The notes under the pieces were generated by a model, which was not told where the DNA came from, did no database searches, and was given only the letters and a program-made list of their open reading frames with translations. Source: Alphaproteobacteria bacterium (GTDB taxonomy: Bacteria > Pseudomonadota > Alphaproteobacteria > UBA8366). Taken from it: a stretch of DNA of 64,000 nt. The translations under genes and the position numbers were made by a program. Positions 37,542 to 46,328 of this stretch are shown piece after piece (position 1 is the stretch's first letter; every line of letters begins with the position of its first letter). The DNA lies in assembly GCA_009377445.1 (NCBI GenBank), contig WHUA01000001.1, forward strand, positions 1,112,859 to 1,176,858. Direction: 5' to 3'.

Positions 37542-38285
37542 ATGTCGCTGGCACAGATCGGCGTGACCGCGCTGCGCGCTGCGCTCGATGCCGTGCTGCC
37601 GCCGCGCTGCCTGTCGTGCGGCGTCGTCGTCGAGGACGCGGGCACCTTGTGCGGCGCGTGCTGGAAGGGCCTTACCCTCCTCGCGCCGCCCTGTTGCGCC
37701 TGCTGTGGATTTCCCTTTCCCTACGCCGCGCCGGAAGGGACGCTGTGCGTCGCCTGTTCGCGGGCCCGCCCCGCGTTCGACCGCGCGCGGGCCGTTTTCC
37801 GCTACGACGATGCGAGCCGTCCGCTCGTCCTCGGCTTCAAGCACGCCGACGAGACGCATGCGGCGCCCTATTACGGGCGCTGGCTGGCGCGTGCGGGCGC
37901 GGCGCTGATCGCCGACGCCGACCTGATCGCGCCGGTGCCGCTGCACCGCTGGCGCCTGCTCGCGCGGCGCTACAATCAGTCGGCCCTGCTCGCGACGGCA
38001 GTGGCCGGGCCGGTCGAGGCGCGGCTGGCGGTGGACCTTCTCGTGCGCCGCCGCTACACGCCGACGCAGGGGCGGTTGTCGCGATTGGGGCGGCGGCGCA
38101 ACGTTCGGGGCGCATTCGCGCTGCACCCGCGCTGGCGGGACGAGCTGCCGGGAAAGCGGGTCCTGCTGATCGACGACGTGCTGACCACCGGGGCCACGGT
38201 GGAGGAATGCGCGCGGGTGCTGCGCCGGCACCGGGCGGCCGGGGTCGATGTCCTGACCCTCGCCCGGGTCGTGCGGGCGCAATAG
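37542..38285 (+). CDS. comF: ComF family phosphoribosyltransferase-like protein
   Basis: A 247-residue ComF: an N-terminal four-cysteine zinc ribbon pair (PPRCLSCGV, LCGACWKGL, CCACCGFPF, LCVACSRAR) and a PRTase-like domain with LLIDDVLTTGATVEECARVL. Homologues act in DNA uptake or phosphoribosyl chemistry; exact role here is unknown. ATG at 37542 follows AAGGGGG by about 9 nt; a shorter in-frame upstream ATG at 37521 is less likely. Confidence 0.9.
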   Translation: MSLAQIGVTALRAALDAVLPPRCLSCGVVVEDAGTLCGACWKGLTLLAPPCCACCGFPFPYAAPEGTLCVACSRARPAFDRARAVFRYDDASRPLVLGFKHADETHAAPYYGRWLARAGAALIADADLIAPVPLHRWRLLARRYNQSALLATAVAGPVEARLAVDLLVRRRYTPTQGRLSRLGRRRNVRGAFALHPRWRDELPGKRVLLIDDVLTTGATVEECARVLRRHRAAGVDVLTLARVVRAQ

Positions 38286-38370
38286 GCGGGAAACTTCCGC
38301 AGGGGCTTTGCCAAACGGCCGATCCGCCATATGTAGATGCGTCGTTGTCGGCTTTCCTGGGAACCCTCTG

Positions 38371-38640
38371 ATGGCCAAGGTCGAGATCTATACCAGCCCC
38401 TTTTGTGGATATTGCTTTCGCGCCAAGCGCTTGCTGGACTCGAAAGGGGTGTCTTTCGAGGAATATGATGTCATGATGGATGCGGCGAAGAGGGAAGAGA
38501 TGGTCGAGCGGGCGGGCGGCCGGTCGACGGTGCCGCAGATATTCATCGATGGCCGCCACATCGGGGGGTGCGACGAATTGCATGCCCTCGACAAGTCCGG
38601 AAAGCTCGACCCGCTATTGGAGACACGGCATGGCGGATAA
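38371..38640 (+). CDS. grxC: glutaredoxin 3 family protein
   Basis: An 89-residue dithiol glutaredoxin: VEIYTSPFCGYCFRAKRLLD with active site CGYC (usually CPYC or CPFC), TVPQIFIDGRHIGGCDEL for glutathione binding. It reduces disulfides with glutathione. Its stop overlaps the start of the nitrilase gene by 11 nt, so the two are translated together. ATG at 38371 is the family start. Confidence 0.94.
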   Translation: MAKVEIYTSPFCGYCFRAKRLLDSKGVSFEEYDVMMDAAKREEMVERAGGRSTVPQIFIDGRHIGGCDELHALDKSGKLDPLLETRHGG

Positions 38641-39496
38641 GCTGAGCGTGGCCTGCGTCCAACTGACGTCCACGACCAAGATCGAGGAAAACGTCGCGAT
38701 TTCCAGCGCCCTCGTGCGCGAGGCGCACGCCAAGGGCGCACAGCTCATCACGCTGCCCGAGGTGGTGAACCTGTGCCAGCGCCGCAGCGAGCTGGCCGTC
38801 GCGACGGCGCGCTTCGTGGAGCAGGAGCCGGCATTGGCGGCCTATCGGGCGCTGGCGGACGAGCTGAAGGTGTGGCTGCTGGTCGGCTCCCTCGCCATCA
38901 AGCTGCCGGGCGACGCGCGGCTCGCCAACCGCTCCTTCCTGATCGATTCGGCGGGCGCGATCGTCGCGACCTACGACAAGATCCACATGTTCGACGTGAA
39001 CCTCGCAAACGGCGAGACCTTCCGCGAATCCCGGACCTATCGGCCGGGCGACCGCGCGGTCGTCGCGCCGACGCCCTGGGGCGCGCTCGGCATGACGGTC
39101 TGCTACGACGTGCGCTTTCCCTACCTCTACCGCAGCGTGGCCCATGCCGGGGCGCGGATGATCGCCGTTCCGTCCGCCTTCACGCGGCGCACAGGCGAGG
39201 CGCACTGGCACATCCTGATGCGTTCGCGTGCCATCGAGACCGGCTGCTTCGTCATCGCGCCGGCACAGTGCGGCGATCACGAGGACGGTCGTAAATCCTA
39301 TGGCCACTCGCTTGTCGTCGGCCCCTGGGGCGACGTGATCGCGGATGGCGGCGAGCAGCCGGGCGTCATCGTCGCGGAGATCGACTTCGCCGAAGTCGAC
39401 AAGGCGCGCTCGATGATCCCGTCGCTGACCCACGACCGCAGCTATCCGGCGCCGGTGTTGGCCGGCGACCGGCTCGCTTCGACCGACGCGGCGTGA
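38630..39496 (+). CDS. nitrilase superfamily amidohydrolase (Nit1/NIT2-like)
   Basis: A 288-residue carbon-nitrogen hydrolase with the Glu-Lys-Cys triad: Glu in LPEVVNLC, Lys in YDKIHMFDV, and Cys in VCYDVRFPYLY. Similar to NIT1/NIT2 proteins, which hydrolyse deaminated glutathione or omega-amides. The overlapping grxC gene makes a role in glutathione quality control the most likely, though an omega-amidase cannot be excluded. Stop lies 1 nt from the convergent methyltransferase stop. Confidence 0.9.
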   Translation: MADKLSVACVQLTSTTKIEENVAISSALVREAHAKGAQLITLPEVVNLCQRRSELAVATARFVEQEPALAAYRALADELKVWLLVGSLAIKLPGDARLANRSFLIDSAGAIVATYDKIHMFDVNLANGETFRESRTYRPGDRAVVAPTPWGALGMTVCYDVRFPYLYRSVAHAGARMIAVPSAFTRRTGEAHWHILMRSRAIETGCFVIAPAQCGDHEDGRKSYGHSLVVGPWGDVIADGGEQPGVIVAEIDFAEVDKARSMIPSLTHDRSYPAPVLAGDRLASTDAA

Positions 39497-39497
39497 G

Positions 39498-40049
39498 TCA
39501 GGCAGGCGGAAGCGGACACAGCGCGGCGATGCGCTGGATCACGGCCGGCTTGGGCAGGGCGACGGCGCGTTGCTCGTAAGCCATCACCTCGAGCCGGCCC
39601 CGCACAGCCTCGAACAGCTCGCCCGGCTCGAGCAGGAAATCCGGGTTGCGGGGGCGGCCATAGGCCTCGTTCCCTCGGGCAAAGGTTTCATAGAGCAGGA
39701 GGCCGCCTGGGCCGGCCAGGTCGATGATCCCGGTCAGGATCGGGCGCCACAGGTATCTCGTCGCGACCACGCCGGCAAAGCGCCGGCCGCTCAGCGGCCA
39801 CGCGGCGCTTCCTTCCAGATCCGCCTCGACGATCTCGACGCCCGGCGCCCCTTGCAAGTCCGCGACACCCGACACGTCGATATCCACGAAGGTCACGGGG
39901 TGACCGCGCTCCCGGAACAGGCGGCCGTGCCGTCCGCCGCCGCAGGCGATGTCGACGACCGTGCCGCCCGCGGGAACCCGGTCGGCGAAACGCAGGACCC
40001 AGGGAGAAGGCGCTCCGGCTGGCCGATGGCCGGAATCGTCGGCGCTCAT
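39498..40049 (-). CDS. class I SAM-dependent methyltransferase
   Basis: A 183-residue methyltransferase: SAM motif VVDIACGGGRHGRLFRERG, followed by VTFVDIDVSGVADL and VATRYLWRPILTGI. The short core and ACGGGRHG motif resemble TehB-like and other small-molecule methyltransferases. The substrate is unknown. Converges with the nitrilase gene. Confidence 0.8.
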   Translation of the reverse strand: MSADDSGHRPAGAPSPWVLRFADRVPAGGTVVDIACGGGRHGRLFRERGHPVTFVDIDVSGVADLQGAPGVEIVEADLEGSAAWPLSGRRFAGVVATRYLWRPILTGIIDLAGPGGLLLYETFARGNEAYGRPRNPDFLLEPGELFEAVRGRLEVMAYEQRAVALPKPAVIQRIAALCPLPPA

Positions 40050-40139
40050 GCGCTTCCCGCCCTTGCGCAGCCGCCGCCGCTGCTTACCTTATAGGGGCAG
40101 CAAGATTGCCATTTCGATCGGGTTGTGGATATTACGACC

Positions 40140-40562
40140 ATGATTTCGTTCAATCTCAGATGCGCAAAGGATCATGTCTTCGAGGCCTGGTTCAAGGACG
40201 GCAAGTCCTATGACCGCCAGGCCAAGCAGGGCAGGGTCTCCTGTCCTGCCTGCGGTGACAACAAGATCGAGAAGGCGCCCATGGCGCCCAACATCGCTGC
40301 CGGCGTGTCGCGCAAGGAGCGCGGCGGCCAGGCGGGCCGCGCCGCCGAATTCCGCGAGACGCTGAACAAGCTTCGGGCCGAGGTCGAAAAGAATTGCGAC
40401 TACGTCGGCCCGAACTTCGCCGAAGAAGCGCGCAAGATCCACTACAAGGAATCCGAGCAGCGCGGCATCTATGGCGAGGCGACCGATCAGGAAGCCAAGT
40501 CGCTGGAGGACGAAGGCGTCGAGTTCAACCGGATTCCCTGGCCGTCCCGCACCAATGGCTGA
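40140..40562 (+). CDS. DUF1178 family protein
   Basis: A 140-residue protein with the DUF1178 pattern: it starts MISFNLRCAKDHVFEAWFKD, has a CPACGD zinc-type pair (FSCPACGDNKIEKA-like: VSCPACGDNKIEKAPMAPNI), and a C-terminal block GIYGEATDQEAKSLEDEGVE then FNRIPWPSR. Function unknown. ATG at 40140 is the conserved family start; a GTG five codons earlier is also in frame. Confidence 0.85.
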   Translation: MISFNLRCAKDHVFEAWFKDGKSYDRQAKQGRVSCPACGDNKIEKAPMAPNIAAGVSRKERGGQAGRAAEFRETLNKLRAEVEKNCDYVGPNFAEEARKIHYKESEQRGIYGEATDQEAKSLEDEGVEFNRIPWPSRTNG

Positions 40563-40641
40563 CGCCCCATCCGGGCTACGCGCCGATGAGCGCCGGTGAT
40601 ACGATGGCGGTCGCCGTCTTTCGGAGATAGGGACCAACAAC

Positions 40642-42183
40642 ATGGCCGGGATTCAAAACGTCCTGCTGATCGTCGTGGATCAATGGCGCGGCGATACGCT
40701 GGCCCAGCTCGGCCATCCCTGCATCCGGACGCCTGCGATCGACGCGCTCGGCCGGGACGGCGTGACCTTCCGCAACCACTATACCCAGTGCGCGCCCTGC
40801 GGGCCGGCGCGCGCGTCGTTGCTGACCGGCCTCTACATGATGAACCACCGCGTCGTGCAGAACGGCGTGCCGATGGATGCGCGGCACCGCAGCGTGGCGG
40901 ACGAAGCGCGCCAGGCCGGATACGATCCGGCGCTGGTCGGCTATACGACCACCTCGCCCGACCCGCGCACCACGTCGCCGGACGATCCACGGTATCGCTT
41001 CCGCGGCGCCACGATGGCGGGATGGACGCCCATTGCGCCGATGGACCCGGCGCGCCGCCCGTATTTCAACTGGCTGCGGCAGCGCGGCCACGAGGTTCCC
41101 GACAAGGCCGAGGAGATCTGGCTGCCGGCCGTGGGGCACGAGTCCACGGGCGGCGCGACACGGGCGCCATCTCGCATTCCGCGCGAGCTGTCCGATACGA
41201 GCTGGACGACGGAGCACGGCCTCGCCTACCTGCGCGGCGTCGCGAAGCAGCGCTGGTTCCTGCACCTGGGATATTTCCGGCCGCATCCGCCCTTCATCGC
41301 ACCCTATCCCTACAACGAGCGCTACCATCCGGACGAAGCGCCGCCGCCCGTCAGGGCCGCGACCCGTGAGGAGGAAGCGGCGCAGCATCCACTGCTCGAC
41401 CATTACATCCGTAGCGTGAAGCAGCGGCGCTTCTTCCACGACGGCGCCGGCCTCGGCAGCGAGATGAGCGAGCAGGAGGTGCGCGTGATGCGCGCCGCCT
41501 ATTACGGCCTGATGAGCGAAGTCGACGACGCGATCGGCCGGGTGATCGCCTATCTCAAGGAAAGCGGGCAGTACGACAAGACGCTGATCATCTTCACCTC
41601 AGACCATGCCGAACAGCTCGGCAATCACTATCTGCTCGGCAAGATCGGCTATTTCGACGACTCGTTTCACATCCCGCTGATCGTTCGCGACCCATCTGCC
41701 GAAGCCGACGGCACCCGGGGCGAGATCGTCGACCGCTTCACCGAGACGGTCGACATCATGCCGACGATCCTCGATTGGCTGGGCCGGGACGCACCGCGCG
41801 CCTGCGACGGCCGGTCGCTGCTGCCGTTCATGCGCGGCGGGGCCCCCGCGGGCTGGCGCGACGAGGTGCACTACGAGTTCGATTTCCGGCCCAGTTACGA
41901 CGGCGCGGCGAACCCGCCCCCCTTCGGGCTCTCGATCGACCAGTGCAGCCTCGCGGTGATCCGCGACGAAAAATACAAATACGTGCATTTCGACGCATTG
42001 CCGCCGCTGTTCTTCGATCTCGAGGACGATCCGGGCCAGTTTCGCAACCGGTCCGGGGATCCCGGCCTTGCGCCGCTGATGCTCGACTACGCCCGCAAGA
42101 TGCTTTCCTGGCGCATGCACCACGCCGACCGCACGCTGACGGGCTACTCCTCGACGCCCCGGGGCCTGATCAGCCGGCGATAG
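40642..42183 (+). CDS. phosphonate monoester hydrolase-like arylsulfatase family enzyme
   Basis: A 513-residue member of the alkaline phosphatase superfamily. The formylglycine box CxPxR is CGPARASLLTGL (near residues 54-65), so Cys would be oxidised to formylglycine by an FGE-type enzyme. The sequence follows rhizobial and Burkholderia phosphonate monoester hydrolases closely along its length: VDQWRGDTLAQLG, VGYTTTSPDPRTTSPDDPR, FLHLGYFRPHPPFIAPYPYN, FTSDHAEQLGNHYLLGKIGY and LHHADRTL-type C-terminus. These enzymes also cleave phosphate diesters and sulfate monoesters. No transporter or FGE gene is in this window. ilvE converges 7 nt downstream. Confidence 0.85.
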   Translation: MAGIQNVLLIVVDQWRGDTLAQLGHPCIRTPAIDALGRDGVTFRNHYTQCAPCGPARASLLTGLYMMNHRVVQNGVPMDARHRSVADEARQAGYDPALVGYTTTSPDPRTTSPDDPRYRFRGATMAGWTPIAPMDPARRPYFNWLRQRGHEVPDKAEEIWLPAVGHESTGGATRAPSRIPRELSDTSWTTEHGLAYLRGVAKQRWFLHLGYFRPHPPFIAPYPYNERYHPDEAPPPVRAATREEEAAQHPLLDHYIRSVKQRRFFHDGAGLGSEMSEQEVRVMRAAYYGLMSEVDDAIGRVIAYLKESGQYDKTLIIFTSDHAEQLGNHYLLGKIGYFDDSFHIPLIVRDPSAEADGTRGEIVDRFTETVDIMPTILDWLGRDAPRACDGRSLLPFMRGGAPAGWRDEVHYEFDFRPSYDGAANPPPFGLSIDQCSLAVIRDEKYKYVHFDALPPLFFDLEDDPGQFRNRSGDPGLAPLMLDYARKMLSWRMHHADRTLTGYSSTPRGLISRR

Positions 42184-42190
42184 CCGTCGC

Positions 42191-43117
42191 TCACCCGCCG
42201 CCGTAGACCGCGGTGCGCCATTCCGGATGCTTGTTCGAGCGGCCGTAGGCGATGTCGAGGTATTTCTGCTGCAGCGCGCGGGTCAACGGGCCGACCTTGC
42301 CGTCGCCGACGGGCACGCCGTCGAGGCTGACGATCGGCGACACTTCGGCGAGCGTACCGCAGATGAAGGCTTCGTCGGCGGCATAGATCTCGCTGCGGTC
42401 GAGGTCGCGCTGCTCGGTCGCGAGGTCGAACTCATCCTTCAGGATCGCCATCAGGCTCTCGCGCGTGATGCTCTCCAGGATGTCGCTGGTGGTGTTCGGC
42501 GTCATCGGCCGTCCCTTGCGGATGACGAAGATCGTGGCGCCCGGCCCTTCGGAAACCTTGCCGCGGCTGTTGAGCAGGATCGCCCGGTCGAAGCCCCCGG
42601 CCTTCGCCTCCAGCTCGGCGAGCCGCCCGTTGACGTAGTTCGCGTTGCATTTCACCCGCACCGGCAGCGAATTGTCGCTCGGCCGGACCCATGAGCTGGT
42701 GCCCGCGGTCAGCCCGCGGTCGAGGAACTTGTGCGGCTCCTTCGGCGATCCCTGGATGCAGAGGGTGACGGGCCCGGTGCCGTGCCGCTCCGTCTCGATG
42801 CCGTCGAGGATGGCCATGACGCGCATCTGGATCGTGGTGCGGAACTCGTTCGCGCGGATCATCCGCAGCACCCCGTCCTCCAGGTCTTCCAGCGAATAGT
42901 TGTCCTCGAGGCGCAGCAGTTTCATCGACTGTTTCAGCCGTTCCATATGCTCGCGCAGGCGGAAGACATAGAGCTGACGCTGTTGCTCGTTCCAATAGCC
43001 GCGCACGCCCTCGAACACGCCGATGCCGTATTTCACGGCGGGCGAGGCGATATGCACCTTGGCGTCCGCGAAGGGAACGACGTCACCGTTGAAGACCATG
43101 TATTTCGGCGTGGCCAT
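42191..43117 (-). CDS. ilvE: branched-chain amino acid aminotransferase
   Basis: A 308-residue fold-type IV PLP enzyme that makes or degrades valine, leucine and isoleucine. PLP lysine lies in RVKCNANYVNGRLAELEA; the glutamate contact is VSEGPGATIFVIRKG; the C-terminus has CGTLAEVSPIVSLDGVPVG. Length is normal. It is the last gene of a leftward ubiG-dehydrogenase-ilvE set, 46 nt after the dehydrogenase. Confidence 0.94.
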   Translation of the reverse strand: MATPKYMVFNGDVVPFADAKVHIASPAVKYGIGVFEGVRGYWNEQQRQLYVFRLREHMERLKQSMKLLRLEDNYSLEDLEDGVLRMIRANEFRTTIQMRVMAILDGIETERHGTGPVTLCIQGSPKEPHKFLDRGLTAGTSSWVRPSDNSLPVRVKCNANYVNGRLAELEAKAGGFDRAILLNSRGKVSEGPGATIFVIRKGRPMTPNTTSDILESITRESLMAILKDEFDLATEQRDLDRSEIYAADEAFICGTLAEVSPIVSLDGVPVGDGKVGPLTRALQQKYLDIAYGRSNKHPEWRTAVYGGG

Positions 43118-43163
43118 CCGTTTCGTCCTCTGATCTGTCGATTGCTTGCGCCGCCGGTGGGGC

Positions 43164-44120
43164 TCAGGCCGACGGCTCCTTCATGACGCGAATAGGCGCG
43201 CCGTCGAGCCAGGCGAGGATATCCTCCACGGCGCCGCCGTACCACAGCCTGTAGTTCTCCTGCACGAAGCCGCCGACATGCGGCGTGACGACGCTGTTGG
43301 GAAGGGTGCGGAGCGGGTGGTCCGCGGGCAGCGGCTCGATCCCGAACACGTCGAGCCCGGCGCCGGCGATGACGCCCTCGTTGACGGCGACGGCCAGCGC
43401 GTCCTCGTCCACGAGTGGGCCGCGCGAGGTGTTGATCAGGTAGGCGGTGGGCTTCATCCTGGCCATGTCCGCCGCCCCGATCAGGCCGCGCGTCCGGTCG
43501 CTCAGCACGAGATGCAGCGTGACGAAGTCGGACTCGCGGAGTAGCCTGTCCTTGTCCACGCGCTCGACGCCGACCTCGCGGGCGCGGGCGTCGGTCAGGT
43601 TCTGGCTCCAGGCGATCACGCGCATGTCGAACGCCTTGCCGATGCGGGCGACGGCCGAGCCGAGCTTGCCGAGCCCGACGACGCCGAGCGTCCGGCCGGC
43701 GAGGCCGAGGCCGGGCCGTACGCCCCAGTGCCCTTCGCGGGTCGCGCGGTCCTCCTCCAGGATGCGCTTCGCGAGCGCGAGGATGAGGGCCCAGGTCATC
43801 GTCGGCGTGTGGCCGCCTTCGGTGTGGCAGGCGACGACGCCGCGGTCGGCGCAGGCCGCGAGGTCGATCGAGCGGTTCCGGCTGCTCGTCGTCACCAGCA
43901 GCTTCAGCTTCGGCAGACGCTCGAGCAGGCCGCGTGGGAAGTGCGTCCGCTCGCGCATGATGACCAACACGTCGTAGGGGCTGAGCCGGTCTGCCAGCGC
44001 CTTCTGGTCTTTGAGGTTGTCGCGATAGACGTCGACCGCCGCGCTCGCCTGGACGCGGCTCCAATCGGCGGACTCGAGCGCGATCCCCAGGTAGTCGTCG
44101 AGAATCGCGACCCGCATCAT
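43164..44120 (-). CDS. D-2-hydroxyacid dehydrogenase (SerA-like)
   Basis: A 318-residue NAD-dependent dehydrogenase: NAD motif GVVGLGKLGSAVARIG, catalytic Arg in INTSRGPLVDEDAL, Glu in DVFGIEPLPADHPL, and His in VTPHVGGFVQE. It lacks the C-terminal ACT domain of phosphoglycerate dehydrogenase, so the substrate may be 3-phosphoglycerate or another 2-hydroxyacid. Start: ATG at 44120 (a second ATG follows), without a clear ribosome site; GTG at 44141 with CAGGA 9 nt upstream is a real alternative. It lies 27 nt after ubiG. Confidence 0.85.
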   Translation of the reverse strand: MMRVAILDDYLGIALESADWSRVQASAAVDVYRDNLKDQKALADRLSPYDVLVIMRERTHFPRGLLERLPKLKLLVTTSSRNRSIDLAACADRGVVACHTEGGHTPTMTWALILALAKRILEEDRATREGHWGVRPGLGLAGRTLGVVGLGKLGSAVARIGKAFDMRVIAWSQNLTDARAREVGVERVDKDRLLRESDFVTLHLVLSDRTRGLIGAADMARMKPTAYLINTSRGPLVDEDALAVAVNEGVIAGAGLDVFGIEPLPADHPLRTLPNSVVTPHVGGFVQENYRLWYGGAVEDILAWLDGAPIRVMKEPSA

Positions 44121-44146
44121 GTTGGTTTGGTTCTGTGCCACCGGTA

Positions 44147-44908
44147 TCAGTCCTGTCCAGGCTTTGCCGCGACCGCCATGTAGTTGACGTCGAGGTCGTG
44201 CGGCGCAAGCTTCCAGCCGTCCTTCGGGGGATCGTAAACGATGCCGGCGAGCTCGGTCATCGTCATTCCGGCGCGCCGGAGCGACGCCGCCATTTCCGAC
44301 GGCCGCACGAAGCGCCGCCACGCGTGCGTGCCGCGCGGCAGCCAGCGCAGCACGTACTCGGCGCCCACGATCGCCAGCAGATAGGCCTTGGGCGTGCGGT
44401 TCAGGGTCGCGAGGAACATAAGCCCGCCGGGGCGGACGAGCCGGGCGCAGTCGCAGAGGAAGGCGTCCCGGTCGGCGACATGCTCGATGACCTCCATGTT
44501 GAGGACGACGTCGAAGGTCCGGCCGGCCGCCGAGAGATCGGCCGCCGCGGCGAAGCGGTAGTCGATGGAAAGTCCCATCGCTTCGGCGTGGGCGCGGGCG
44601 ATCTCGACGTTGCCTGCCCCGGCGTCGATCCCGGTCACCGCTGCGCCGAGCCGCGCCATCGGCTCGCACAAAAGGCCGCCGCCGCAGCCGACGTCGAGCA
44701 CGGTGAGCCCCGCGAGCGGGCGGTCTGCCCGCGTGTCGCGGCCGAATCGATCGGCGATGCGGTCTCGCAGGAATTCGAGCCGGACGGGGTTGAGCCGGTG
44801 GAGCGGCCGGAACTTGCCGTCCGGATCCCACCATTCCTCCGCCATCGCGGCGAATTTGGCGATCTCTCCGTCGTCGACGGTCCGGTCGCGCGTTGCCTCG
44901 TTCTCCAT
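44147..44908 (-). CDS. ubiG: ubiquinone biosynthesis O-methyltransferase
   Basis: A 253-residue UbiG, which makes the two O-methylations of the ubiquinone ring. N-terminal EIAKFAAMAEEWWDPDGKF and RLNPVRLEFLRDRI are family signatures; SAM motif LDVGCGGGLLCEPMARLG; VLNMEVIEHVADRDAFL; and GTHAWRRFVRPSEM and KLAPHDLDVNYM at the C-terminus. ATG at 44908 gives the normal length; the frame is open upstream. First gene of a leftward operon, divergent from lysC. Confidence 0.95.
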   Translation of the reverse strand: MENEATRDRTVDDGEIAKFAAMAEEWWDPDGKFRPLHRLNPVRLEFLRDRIADRFGRDTRADRPLAGLTVLDVGCGGGLLCEPMARLGAAVTGIDAGAGNVEIARAHAEAMGLSIDYRFAAAADLSAAGRTFDVVLNMEVIEHVADRDAFLCDCARLVRPGGLMFLATLNRTPKAYLLAIVGAEYVLRWLPRGTHAWRRFVRPSEMAASLRRAGMTMTELAGIVYDPPKDGWKLAPHDLDVNYMAVAAKPGQD

Positions 44909-45045
44909 CGTCGTCCCGGCCCATGCCGATGCATGGTCCGGCCCCTTGCATGCCCAGTAGGCACAGAGTATGGATACGCCGCCTCGGCGGGGCAACCGTA
45001 AGTGATGGATCGGACGCGCGAAACGTCCGAATTGGGATCCGACAG

Positions 45046-46266
45046 ATGGCACGTATCGTAATGAAATTCGGGGGGACTTCGGTCGCCGGCCTCGATCGGA
45101 TTCGCAATGCCGCAGCCCGGGTCAAGGCCGAGGTCGAGCGCGGCAACGAGGTCGCCGTCGCGGTTTCGGCGATGGCCGGGGAAACCAACCGGCTGGTCGG
45201 GCTCGTCACCGATATCAACGCGCTGCACGACGCCCGGGAATACGACGTTGTCGTCTCCGCCGGCGAGCAGGTGACCTGCGGGCTGATGGCGCTCGCGCTG
45301 CAGTCGATCGGCGTTTCCGCGCGCTCCTGGCTCGCCTGGCAATTGCCGATCGAGACGGACGACGTGCACGGCAAGGCGCGCATCCAGGCGATCCAGACGG
45401 AGGAGATGATCCGCCGTTTCGGCGACGGGCAGGTGGCCGTCGTCGCCGGGTTTCAGGGGTTGGCCCCGACCGGGCGCATCACCACGCTCGGCCGCGGCGG
45501 GTCGGACACCAGCGCGGTTGCGCTGGCGGCGGCGCTGCATGCCGACCGGTGCGACATCTATACGGACGTGGACGGCGTCTAAACCTCCGACCCGCGCATC
45601 GTGACGAAAGCGCGAAAGATCGAGCGCATCACCTATGAGGAAATGCTGGAAATGGCGTCCCAGGGCGCCAAGGTGCTGCAGACGCGTTCGGTTGAACTGG
45701 CAATGAAGACGGGGGTTCGGGTGCAGGTCCTGTCGAGCTTCGAGGACAGCCCCGGAACTCTGGTCGTGGATGAGGGCGAGATCGTGGAACAGCAGATTGT
45801 CAGCGGAATTGCATACAGCCGGGACGAGGGCAAGATCACGCTGCTCGGCGTGGCCGACCGCCCCGGCGTAGCGGCCAGCATCTTCGGTCCGCTCGCCGAT
45901 TCCAGCGTCAACGTCGACATGATCGTCCAGAGCACCTCGGCCGACGGCAAGAGCACGGACATCACCTTCACCGTCGGCAAGACCGACTTCGAGCGGGCGA
46001 TGGAGATCCTGAAGCGCATCCAGTCCGAGCTCGGCATCAAGGGAATCAAGACGGACCAGAACGTCGTGAAGGTCTCCGTCATCGGCGTCGGCATGCGAAG
46101 CCACGCCGGCGTGGCGCAGGCGATGTTCCGCACGCTCGCGGAGAAGGGTATAAACATTCAGGTGATCTCGACGTCCGAGATCAAGATCAGCGTGCTGATT
46201 GCCGAGGAATATACGGAGCTGGCGCTGCGGGCGCTGCACACGGCATACGGGCTGGATACGGACTGA
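45046..46266 (+). pseudogene. lysC: aspartate kinase lysC interrupted by an in-frame TAA
   Basis: A complete aspartate kinase coding frame (about 406 codons), the first step of lysine, threonine and methionine synthesis. It starts IVMKFGGTSVAGLDRIRNAA and ends with two ACT domains (HSLVQVLSSFEDSPGTLVVD-like region and VVKVSVIGVGMRSHAGVAQA). At codon 179 the frame has TAA (45580-45582) in a segment that normally reads DVDGVYTSDPRIV, i.e. a TAC-to-TAA type change at Tyr; codons on both sides are intact and in the same frame. The truncated product would stop within the kinase domain. A GTG at 45601 could start a beta-chain-like second product. It is either a nonsense mutation, a recoding event or a base error; nothing else in the gene is degraded. 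Confidence 0.9.
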
Positions 46267-46272
46267 ACCGGT

Positions 46273-46307
46273 GGTTCGCGCCTGGCGCGCGAACCCACAA
46301 CATTTTT
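46273..46307 (+). terminator. hairpin between lysC and ptsP
   Basis: GGTTCGCGC (46273-46281) and GCGCGAACC (46287-46295) form a perfect 9-bp stem with a 5-base loop; a T5 run (46303-46307) follows 8 nt later. It lies 7 nt after the lysC stop and 22 nt before the ptsP start. Separation of stem and T run makes it a weak terminator or a read-through attenuator. Confidence 0.4.
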
Positions 46308-46328
46308 GACTGACGAACGGACCGGTGG

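Noticed and set aside
45601..46266. Second half of lysC as an independent gene
   Set aside because: It begins within the kinase domain and there is no clear ribosome binding site; it is best read as the continuation of lysC after the TAA.
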